Position numbers and translations under genes: made by a program. 10,803 nt of DNA from positions 1 through 10,803 of the forward strand of contig VAZU01000021.1 of NCBI GenBank assembly GCA_005884745.1, written 5' to 3'. Under the pieces are notes generated by a model, which worked only from the letters and a program-made list of their open reading frames with translations, was not told the DNA's origin and made no database searches. Positions 1-6,305 of the stretch are shown one piece after another. Every line of letters begins with the position of its first letter. Positions within the stretch are counted from its first letter, which is position 1. This DNA comes from Alphaproteobacteria bacterium. Its GTDB lineage: Bacteria > Pseudomonadota > Alphaproteobacteria > Rhizobiales > Xanthobacteraceae.

Positions 1-297
1 CCTGCATGGTATCGCCTTGCCGGCAGCCGCCGCGTCCGGCAATGCGCAAAATTGTTCCCGGCTCGGCGTTCAGCGTGTCGAATATTTTTGACCGGCAGGC
101 TCGAAGCAAATGCTTGACAGCTGCCGTGCCTCTGCTCAGGCTGTTGGTGCTGCTCCAAGCGGAGGCAGTGCGTCGGCCGCAGCGCCGATGCGGCCAACGA
201 GCTGTGGAGATGGGCATGGAACCACCGGGGCAGATTGCCGCCAGGATCGCCGCGGCACGCGTTCGGGCTTCGGCGTAGCGGCTTTTTCACGAACGGC

Positions 298-364
298 ACG
301 GTCGGGAGCGGCCTCTGGGGCCGCATCAGTGAGGCAAGGCCCCGTCTCGGCCCCTCCCGACGGT
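298..364. repeat. Long imperfect inverted repeat, possible extragenic palindrome
   Basis: Bases 298-313 pair with 349-364 with only two mismatches over 16 positions (core GTCGGGAG against CTCCCGAC). A second perfect 6-bp stem, GGGGCC at 317-322 with GGCCCC at 338-343, is nested inside. The whole 67 nt would fold into one long GC-rich hairpin. No T-run follows it on either strand, so it is not a typical intrinsic terminator. It may be a repetitive extragenic palindrome or part of a structured RNA; copy number in the genome is unknown. Confidence 0.5.
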
Positions 365-588
365 GTAGCAAGCCGGCGCGACCTGCGCCGTTCTCCGGTT
401 CGAGTGTTTGGTCCGCTTCCGGTCCTGCCGGAAGGCGGATGTTTTTGCGTCTGAGCGCGAACGGCACCTCGGGCATTCGCCCGCGAGCCATCAACTCGCC
501 GCGCCGCGCCCGATGGAGCCGGGGGTGTCCTGGCCATCTCCCCTTCCATGGATCGGAGTTGCGATCGCGGATGGCCGGCACGAGAGCC

Positions 589-616
589 TGCCCCGGACTT
601 GATCCGAGACCGGGCA
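589..616. repeat. Short CCCCGGACTTGATCCG-type palindrome
   Basis: The left arm TGCCCCGG (589-596) pairs with CCGGGCA (610-616) with one bulged base, around a spacer containing ACTTGATCCG. Short palindromes with a CCCCGGACTTGATCCGGGG core are, from memory, common intergenic repeats in Bradyrhizobium and its relatives. This copy has drifted. It accounts for the otherwise tempting reverse-strand peptide RHARSRIKSGAGS in this place, which is repeat translation rather than protein. Confidence 0.45.
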
Positions 617-816
617 TGACGCAGCGCAAGATTCACCCGAGAGCTGCCTCGGTACTTCACCAATCATTAAGAGCAACCCTCCTGACCAGGGGGCAGATCG
701 CGTCTTTGTCCGAATCGAGGTGAGCCGTCCCGGGGCGGCGGCGCGATCCTGCTGTCCAAACAATGTTTTTTGTTGTATTCGCTGATCACCGATTCAAGGA
801 ACGACAGGGGGCAGCG

Positions 817-1131
817 ATGAAGTTGGTTGAGATCACGCCGCGGCAAAGGACCAGGCTGTACGCGGCTCTCGTCAAGAAGGAAGCCGACATTCGCGGCAAG
901 GGTCGCGGCACTTTCTTCCGCGTCGGCCGCAAGGCGCAGGCCAAAGCGGAATGGAAGCACAAGAAATTTCAGGGCTCCATTCGCCTCGCGCGCGGCGATG
1001 CCGAGGTAGTCACCGCAAGAGTTCGCTCGAGCAAATTGGAAGAGGAGCGGAAGTTGCTGTCGTCGTTCCTGGGCTTCGTCGACCGCCATTGCGGTGACGG
1101 TGTTTCGACCATCATGATTCAGTACACATAA
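817..1131 (+). CDS. Small basic conserved hypothetical protein (104 aa)
   Basis: The encoded 104-residue protein is strongly basic, with many Lys and Arg in residues 9-75, no signal peptide, no membrane segment, and only one Cys (92). It starts MKLVEITPRQRTRLYAALVK and resembles hypothetical proteins I recall from Bradyrhizobium-type genomes that share PRQRTRLY, a KKEADIRGKG segment and a C-terminal FLGFVDRH; no function is known to me. The basic character would fit binding to nucleic acid or another polyanion, but that is inference. The ATG at 817 is chosen because a purine-rich AGGGGG (806-811) lies just upstream and the protein then begins at the conserved part. An in-frame ATG at 763 would add 18 residues with no good ribosome site. 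The gene converges on pncB, with only 24 bases between the two stop codons, and no terminator is visible there. Confidence 0.75.
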   Translation: MKLVEITPRQRTRLYAALVKKEADIRGKGRGTFFRVGRKAQAKAEWKHKKFQGSIRLARGDAEVVTARVRSSKLEEERKLLSSFLGFVDRHCGDGVSTIMIQYT

Positions 1132-1155
1132 GTCGTCATTGTATTGAATAATGCC

Positions 1156-2409
1156 TCACACCAGGACCGGCCGCTCCACCAGCCCCTCCTTGCCGAACAC
1201 GCGCAGATAGCGCGCGATCTCCTCCCGGCTGCCGGTCGCCTTCTCGGGATTGTCGGACAGCTTCGCCGCGCTCCGCCCGTTCGCTTGCGTGACCTTGCAG
1301 ACCAGGCTGACGGGATCGAGCGTATCGGCCCCGCGCGGATGGCAGCCGCGGAAGTCGTTGGTCGCGAGCGTGCCCCAGCCGAAGCTTTCGCGCATGCGCC
1401 CGTGGAACTTCGAATAGAGCGCGATCATCGAATCCACGTCGAGCCCATCGCTGAACATGCCGCGCTTCTTGCGCGGGTCCCGTCCGCGCTGCAGATACCA
1501 GGCGATCATCTCCTCGCCTGCCGCGAACGGCTCCTTGCTGTCGAACCGCATGCCAGTCCAATCCGCCACCCAATCCGGCGCGTCGCGTAGGAATTGGGTC
1601 ATGCCGAAGGTGTCCGGCAGCATGATGAGGAGCTCGCCGTCGTACACCTCCTGCCATTTGGCCAGCACCGTATATTGCGACGCCTTGAGCTCGGCATCGT
1701 CGCGGGCGAGACAGGCGACCACCATCGGCAGCTCGTGCGAATTGGTGCCGATCGCCTCCATGCTGTGCTTGAAGGCGAGGTGCGCGTTCGAGGTGCCGAC
1801 GAAGGACGGCCCCAGCTCGCCGGCGAGCGCGGTCGTCACCCATTCCTGCCACAGGAAGCCGTGGCGCCGCCGCGTGCCGAACTCGGCCAGGCGGGTCTCC
1901 GGGTAGTCGCGCAGGCGCTGGATCTTGTCCCACAACTTGGTCTTGGCCTGGGCGTAGAGCACGTCCAACTCGAACTTGTCGAGCGAAGCCATGGCCGCGC
2001 GCGAGCGCAGCTCGCTGACGACCGCGAGCGCGTAGATCTATTGGCCGTCCTGCCGCTCCAGCCGATAATCGGGCAGGCGGAACCCGCGCAGATATTCGAT
2101 GTACTCCGGGCGGAAGATGTCCCGCCTGCCGTAGAACCGATTGCCCGCGAGCCAGATCAGCTCGTTCTCTTGGAACTGCAGGTCCCGCACGTAGTCGAGC
2201 TGCGCGCGCAGCGACACTTCCGGAATGAGCTCGGCGAGCCGCACCTTCTGCGTGCGATTGATCAGGCTGAAGGTGACGGGGACGTCCGGGTAGAGCATCC
2301 AAATGAACTGATGCATCAGGAATTTGTAGAAATCGGTGTCGAGCAGCGACCGGATGATCGGATCGAGCCGGTAATTGTGATTGTGGACCCGGGTGGCGAA
2401 ATCGAGCAT
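1156..2409 (-). pseudogene. pncB: Nicotinate phosphoribosyltransferase, broken by a deletion and in-frame TAG
   Basis: PncB converts nicotinate, PRPP and ATP to nicotinate mononucleotide in NAD salvage. The first 123 codons (2409-2041) give the normal N terminus, with SLLDTDFYKFLMHQ at 21-34 and a PEYIEYLRGFRLPDY segment at 101-115. They end at DGQ followed by TAG (2040-2038). The same frame continues directly with IYALAVVSELRSRAAM and 293 codons of the usual C-terminal part: GTRRRHGFLWQEW, FVGTSNAHLA, GTNSHELPM with the His that is phosphorylated in this family, FSDGLDVDSM and AKLSDNPEKA. Against E. coli PncB, about 15 residues between DGQ/NGK and WE(V/I), including a conserved GPW, are absent, and the Glu codon before IYALAVV is replaced by TAG. 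The start at 2409 has a GGGGGACG ribosome site. The downstream piece could restart at ATG 1992 (278 aa), but it would lack the N-terminal domain. Confidence 0.85.
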
Positions 2410-2452
2410 CGGTAATCGTCCCCCGCGGAGCAGGATGTGCGCCGGCGTATAT

Positions 2453-2458
2453 AGTATA
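2453..2458 (-). promoter_or_regulatory. Possible -10 box for pncB
   Basis: On the minus strand TATACT, within an unusually AT-rich patch (2448-2460), lies about 44 bases before the pncB start in a very GC-rich surrounding. No good -35 box is seen at 16-18 bases, so this is tentative. It would let pncB be transcribed separately from nadE. Confidence 0.25.
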
Positions 2459-2478
2459 GATGTGGCCCGCATGGAGTC

Positions 2479-2517
2479 GTAGCCGGGATTCCGCTGCGCG
2501 TCCGTTGCGGGGTCTAC
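2479..2517. repeat. Degenerate copy of the GTAG...CTAC palindrome
   Basis: The sequence starts GTAGCCGGGATTCCG and ends GGGGTCTAC, echoing the ends and the GGATT-CGCTGCGC interior of the Bradyrhizobium-type extragenic palindrome that is better preserved at 7532-7602. Its right end overlaps the nadE stop codon (CTA at 2514-2516 is TAG on the minus strand). It fills much of the nadE-pncB spacer. The match is partial, so this is a moderate call. Confidence 0.4.
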
Positions 2518-4535
2518 GTCTTCGGCACGTTCTCGGCGAGCTCGGCGAGCCACAGGTCGGCCTTGCCGTCGGAGGGCGCGCGCCAATCGCCGCGCGGGGA
2601 GAGCGAGCCGCCCGACGAGATCTTCGGGCCGTTGGGCAGCGCCGAGCGCTTGAACTGACTGAGCGCAAAGAAGCGAAACAAGAACACCTCGAGCCAGTGC
2701 TTGATCTCGCTGAGCGGATAGGCGCGGCGTTTGGCCGCCGGGATGTTGGGCGGCCAGGAACCGCGCTCGACGTCGCTCCAGGCGTGGTGCGCGAGAAACG
2801 CGATCTTCGAGGGCCGAAAGCCGTAGCGTGTCACGTAGTAGAGATTGAAATCCTGCAGCACGTAGGGACCGATCGCCTGCTCGGTCGATTGAATGACGCC
2901 GGCCGAGGCCGGCACCAGCTCCGGCGAGATCTCGGTCTCGAGAATGGCGTGGAGCACGCGCGCCGTCGCTTCGTCGACGTCGCCCGATCCGGCGACGAAG
3001 CGGATCAGGTGCTGGATCAGCGTCTTGGCCACCTGATCGCCGACCCCGTAGGTGCACCAGCCGAGCGCCAGCTCGGAAAGGTCGCCGGTGCCGACCACGA
3101 GCCCGCGGTTCTGGTTGGCGAGCCGGAACAGATAATCGGTGCGCAGGCCCGCCTGGACGTTCTCGAACGTCACGTCGTAGGCCGGCTCGCCGCGCGAGAA
3201 CGGATGGCCGAGATCGCCGAGCATCTGGCGCGCGGCGGGCCTGATGTCGATCTCGGCACCGGTCAGTCCCAGCGCGCGGATCAGCGCCCAGGCGTTGGCC
3301 TTGGTGTGCTCCGAAGTGGCGAAGCCCGGTAACGTATAGGCCAGCACGTTCGCGCGCGGCCGGCCGAGGCGATCCATGGCGCGGGCGGCGACGATGGCGG
3401 CCTGGGTGGAATCGAGCCCGCCCGAGAGGCCGATGACGGCGCGCTCGGTCGCGGTGGCCTCCAGGCGCTTGGCCAATCCCTGAACCTGGATGTTGTAGGC
3501 CTCGTAGCAATCTTCCCGCAGCCGGCGCGGATCGGACGGCACATAGGGGAAGCGCTCCACCGCGCGCTCGAGCGGCACGATGGTCTCGGGCGCGTCGAGC
3601 TCGAACGGGATCGTGCGGAAGCGCGCGACGCGCTCCGCCTCCTGACCGGCGCAATCGCCGAAGGTGTTGACCTGCATGCGTTCCTGACGGATGCGACCAA
3701 GATCGACATCGGCCAGGATCAGCGCCGAGTCCTTCTGGAACCGCTCGGTTTCGGCCAGACGCTCGCCGTATTCGAAGATGGCGGCGTGTCCGTCCCAACC
3801 GAGATCGGTGGTCGACTCGCCTGGACCCGCCGCCGAATAGATATAGGCCGCGATCGTTCGCGCCGATTGGCTCGCGCACAGGAGCCGGCGCGTCTCGGCC
3901 TTGCCGATGGTGATGTTGCTCGCGGAAAGATTGACCAGCACTTCGGCCCCGGCCAGCGCCGCCGAGGTCGAGGGCGGCAGCGGCACCCAGATATCCTCGC
4001 AGATCTCGACGTGGAAGCTCAGGTCGACGGAACCGGCGGAGCGGAACAGGAGGTCGACGCCGAACGGCGCCTCGCGTCCCGCCACGCTGATCCGGCGGCC
4101 GTGAATTCCCGCACCGGGGGCGAAATGCCGCCGCTCGTAGAACTCGCGGTAATTCGGCAGATAGGCTTTCGGCACCACGCCCAGTACCTCGCCGCGGTGG
4201 ATCACCACGGCGGCGTTATAGAGCTGGCCATGGGTTCGCAGCGGGGCGCCGACGATCAGCACCGGAAACAGCTGCTGCGAAGCCTCCACCAATTGCCCGA
4301 TCCGGCGCTCGACCGCTCGCAGCAGCGCATCCTGGAACAGCAGATCCTCGATGGCGTAGGAGGACAGGCCGAGCTCCGGGAACACCATGAGGGCCGCCTT
4401 GGCGGCATCGCCTCGCGCGGCAAGCCGCATGGTCTCCAGGAAGTTGAAGTCCGGGTCACCGACTTCGGTCCGCGGGACACAAGAGGCGAGCCGGACGAAA
4501 TCGTGGTTGTAGAGCGAATGAAATCGCGAGCTCAC
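2514..4535 (-). CDS. nadE: Glutamine-dependent NAD+ synthetase with a short internal deletion
   Basis: NadE makes NAD from deamido-NAD, ATP and glutamine in the cytoplasm. This is the long two-domain type known from Mycobacterium tuberculosis (679 aa); here 673 aa. The N-terminal nitrilase-type glutaminase domain (about 1-290) has its triad: Glu54 in FPELGLS, Lys123 in VPKAYLPNYREFYERR, Cys179 in VEICED. The synthetase domain has the ATP-binding loop GLSGGLDSTQ (369-378), then ALPGFA-like TLPGFAT, FENVQAGLRTDYLFR, GTGDLSELALGW, and the C-terminal RYGFRPSKIAFLAHHAW and QFKRSALPNGPK. After GVGDQ (497-501) the protein goes straight to VAKTLIQHLIR, whereas relatives have about nine more residues (near MSHYNVNAG). 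The reading frame is kept, but activity is uncertain. I chose GTG at 4535 because GAGG lies 8 bases upstream and the product then begins SSRFHSLYNHDFVR like its family; an in-frame GTG at 4577 lacks a ribosome site. Confidence 0.9.
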   Translation of the reverse strand: MSSRFHSLYNHDFVRLASCVPRTEVGDPDFNFLETMRLAARGDAAKAALMVFPELGLSSYAIEDLLFQDALLRAVERRIGQLVEASQQLFPVLIVGAPLRTHGQLYNAAVVIHRGEVLGVVPKAYLPNYREFYERRHFAPGAGIHGRRISVAGREAPFGVDLLFRSAGSVDLSFHVEICEDIWVPLPPSTSAALAGAEVLVNLSASNITIGKAETRRLLCASQSARTIAAYIYSAAGPGESTTDLGWDGHAAIFEYGERLAETERFQKDSALILADVDLGRIRQERMQVNTFGDCAGQEAERVARFRTIPFELDAPETIVPLERAVERFPYVPSDPRRLREDCYEAYNIQVQGLAKRLEATATERAVIGLSGGLDSTQAAIVAARAMDRLGRPRANVLAYTLPGFATSEHTKANAWALIRALGLTGAEIDIRPAARQMLGDLGHPFSRGEPAYDVTFENVQAGLRTDYLFRLANQNRGLVVGTGDLSELALGWCTYGVGDQVAKTLIQHLIRFVAGSGDVDEATARVLHAILETEISPELVPASAGVIQSTEQAIGPYVLQDFNLYYVTRYGFRPSKIAFLAHHAWSDVERGSWPPNIPAAKRRAYPLSEIKHWLEVFLFRFFALSQFKRSALPNGPKISSGGSLSPRGDWRAPSDGKADLWLAELAENVPKT

Positions 4536-4696
4536 GGGATGGACCTCGGTACCCCATCGCGTGCGACCAGCGTCCACATGACGAGCGCTTTCGGGGTCAT
4601 TCGGCCGCGTGTAGCATGGAGGTTACCCACACCGCGCATGAAACGACGGACCCCGGCTATCACCCCGAGAAGCCTGTAGAACTGGCGGTCGGGGAC

Positions 4697-4726
4697 TTGG
4701 ATCGGATCCCTCGGCCAGGGTACGAT
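4697..4726 (+). promoter_or_regulatory. Weak candidate promoter for the transporter gene
   Basis: TTGGAT (4697-4702) and TACGAT (4721-4726) are separated by 18 bases and lie about 110 bases before the transporter start. Both boxes match consensus only partly. If used, transcription would begin just before the two leader hairpins at 4731-4803. Confidence 0.2.
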
Positions 4727-4730
4727 GCGG

Positions 4731-4803
4731 CGGAACAAGAAGCCAGTTCCGCTGGGACCTGAGCCTCGAGAGCCGGAAGCATCCGGTTCCGGCGTCGAGG
4801 CTC
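4731..4803 (+). promoter_or_regulatory. Two tandem hairpins in the leader of the transporter gene
   Basis: The first hairpin pairs CGGAAC (4731-4736) with GTTCCG (4746-4751). The second is stronger: GAGCCTCGA (4761-4769) with TCGAGGCTC (4795-4803), continued by GCCGGAA (4772-4778) with TTCCGGC (4787-4793), which gives 16 base pairs with one small internal bulge and an 8-base loop. No T-run follows, so it is not a plain terminator. It ends 16 bases before the GGAGGAG ribosome site at 4820-4826. It could be an operator for a dimeric regulator, an RNA stability element or a translational control structure; which of these is not visible. Confidence 0.5.
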
Positions 4804-4833
4804 GCAAATGCCCGGCATTGGAGGAGAGCAAAC

Positions 4834-6162
4834 ATGGCGAGCACGGGAACCTTTGCGGGAGCCCCGCTATCCGAGCACGAGCATAGCATTCAACTGCGGC
4901 GCGCCGTCATCGCCAGCACCGTCGGCACCGCCATCGAGTGGTACGACTTCTTCCTTTACGGGGTCGTCACCGCCACGGTGTTCGCGAAGCTGTACTTCCC
5001 GAATGAGGATCCGTTGGCCGGCACGTTGAGCGCGTTCGGAATCTACGCGGTCGGTTTCGTCGCCCGGCCGGTCGGGGCCGCGATCTTCGGCCACTACGGC
5101 GACCGTATCGGCCGCAAGGCGACGTTGATCGCCACGCTGATGCTGATGGGCGTCGCGACCTTCCTGGTCGCCTTCGTCCCGACTTACGCAAGCATCGGCA
5201 TTTGGGGCGCGGTCATCCTGACCATCCTGCGGTTCATCCAGGGCATCGGCGTCGGCGGCGAGTGGGGCGGCTCGGTGCTGCTGTCGATGGAATGGGCAAG
5301 GACGACGGGCCATCGCGGCTTCATCGCGTCCTGGCCGCAGTTCGGCGTGCCCTGCGGCCTGTTCCTCGCCAATTTGGCTTTCCTCGCATTCAACGCCATC
5401 TCGGGCGATCAGTTTCTTACCTGGGGATGGCGCATTCCGTTCTTTCTCAGCATCATCCTCGTCGGCGTCGGCCTCTACATCCGGCTTGGCATTCTCGAGA
5501 CCCCGATCTTCACCAAGCTCGTCAACGAGAAAAAGATCGAGCGCCAGCCGATGTGGGAGGTGATCAAGCGCAATCCCAAGGAGATCATTCTCTCGGCGTT
5601 CGTGCGACTGGCCGAGCAGGCCCCGTTCTACATCTTCACCACTTACGTCTACAGCTACGGAACCGAGACGCTGAAATACCCCCGCAGCTTCCTGCTCTCC
5701 GCCGTGCTGGTTGCCTCGGTGTTGTCGTTCGTGTCCATCCCGCTGTTCGGCCACATCTCCGACCGGATCGGGCGCAAGAACATGTACCTGATCGGCGCGG
5801 CGACCGTCGGCGTGTTCGGCTTCATCTATTTCGGGTTGCTCAACACCGGCTCCGCGGTGCTCATCTTCATCGCAATCGTGCTCTCGCTCGTCCCGCACGA
5901 CATGATGTACGGCCCGCAGGCGGCGCTCATCGCGGAATCGTTCACCGGACGGCTGCGCTACAGCGGCGCCTCGCTGGGCTACCAGCTCGCCTCGGTGATC
6001 GCCGGAGGCCCGGCGCCGCTGATCGCGGCATGGCTATACGCCACGTATCATTCGGGCTATGCGATCGCGGTTTACATTTTGGCGTGCGCGGTGATCACGC
6101 TGATCGCGACCGCGATGATGAAGGACTACACCGGCAAGGATATCGAGGGCGAGTACGAGTAG
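4834..6162 (+). CDS. MFS transporter, metabolite:H+ symporter (MHS) family
   Basis: The 442-residue inner-membrane protein has the features of the MHS branch of the major facilitator superfamily (relatives include ShiA, KgtP and ProP), which import small organic acids or compatible solutes with protons. Visible marks are the N-terminal GTAIEWYDFFLYG (31-43), the MFS loop motif GHYGDRIGRK (86-95) and its repeat GHISDRIGRK (306-315), RFIQGIGVGGEWGG (133-146), and about twelve hydrophobic segments. The last is near 408-428, followed by a short polar tail. The length is normal and no interruption is seen. The start at 4834 has a near-perfect GGAGGAG ribosome site 7 bases upstream. It is divergent from nadE and lies 143 bases before a thiolase gene on the same strand, so uptake of a carboxylic acid degraded by the next enzymes is plausible. 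The exact substrate cannot be deduced. Confidence 0.9.
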   Translation: MASTGTFAGAPLSEHEHSIQLRRAVIASTVGTAIEWYDFFLYGVVTATVFAKLYFPNEDPLAGTLSAFGIYAVGFVARPVGAAIFGHYGDRIGRKATLIATLMLMGVATFLVAFVPTYASIGIWGAVILTILRFIQGIGVGGEWGGSVLLSMEWARTTGHRGFIASWPQFGVPCGLFLANLAFLAFNAISGDQFLTWGWRIPFFLSIILVGVGLYIRLGILETPIFTKLVNEKKIERQPMWEVIKRNPKEIILSAFVRLAEQAPFYIFTTYVYSYGTETLKYPRSFLLSAVLVASVLSFVSIPLFGHISDRIGRKNMYLIGAATVGVFGFIYFGLLNTGSAVLIFIAIVLSLVPHDMMYGPQAALIAESFTGRLRYSGASLGYQLASVIAGGPAPLIAAWLYATYHSGYAIAVYILACAVITLIATAMMKDYTGKDIEGEYE

Positions 6163-6269
6163 ACCCGCGAGCCGACGCCTCGCGCGAGTTGGGGCGGCGA
6201 GCGCCATAGCGCGTTTGCCGTCCCTCTGCTATCGATAGGCTTCGAGGTCCGACCCCTTCTCCTGGCTTA

Positions 6270-6283
6270 CGGCCCCCGGGCCG
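6270..6283. repeat. Short perfect palindrome before the thiolase gene
   Basis: CGGCCC and GGGCCG form 6-bp arms around a two-base CC centre, 22 bases upstream of the thiolase start. With so short a loop it is more likely a protein-binding site than an RNA hairpin, or a chance product of high GC content. Nothing else is evident in the 143-base spacer. Confidence 0.25.
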
Positions 6284-6305
6284 GCAAATCGAACAAGGCG
6301 AACCC

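Larger units (their letters stand above)
1..816. other. Gene-free stretch with inverted repeats
   Basis: No convincing protein is encoded here on either strand. The open frames present overlap each other on both strands, are rich in Arg, Ala, Gly, Ser and Pro as expected of random high-GC DNA, and match no family I recognise. What can be seen is structure: a 10-bp stem at 127-136/158-167 (one G-U pair), a long imperfect hairpin at 298-364, and a short palindrome at 589-616. A perfect TTGACA occurs at 114-119, but no acceptable -10 box follows at the right distance. An AT-rich patch near 757-782 (six T in a row at 766-771) may hold the promoter of the small gene starting at 817. The stretch could be an old decayed locus or a simple intergenic region; the sequence alone does not decide. 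Confidence 0.6.

Noticed and set aside
114..119. Perfect TTGACA as a promoter
   Set aside because: No acceptable -10 box at 16-18 bases and no gene downstream for about 700 bases.
136..663. 175-codon minus-strand open frame and overlapping plus-strand frames in the left end
   Set aside because: Part of the peptide is the translation of a short intergenic palindrome (589-616). The rest is low-complexity, and several frames are open at once, which is typical of non-coding high-GC DNA.
2038..2040. The TAG in pncB as programmed readthrough or a recoded codon
   Set aside because: About 15 conserved residues are also missing beside it, so readthrough would not restore the normal protein. No recoding signal is visible and other genes here end normally.
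1136..2668. 510-codon minus-strand open frame across pncB
   Set aside because: It bridges the pncB stop in another frame, but its residues do not continue the PncB alignment. The true PncB frame is unchanged on both sides of the TAG, so this is not a frameshift.
2413..3879. Minus-strand open frame antisense-free but out of phase inside nadE, running into pncB
   Set aside because: Only its last 123 codons (from 2409) are real, being the N-terminal part of PncB. The upstream portion overlaps nadE in another frame and is low-complexity Arg/Ala/Gly sequence.
4867..5898. 343-codon minus-strand open frame opposite the transporter
   Set aside because: Rich in Asp, Glu, Arg and His, antisense to hydrophobic transporter codons; a known artefact of membrane-protein genes.
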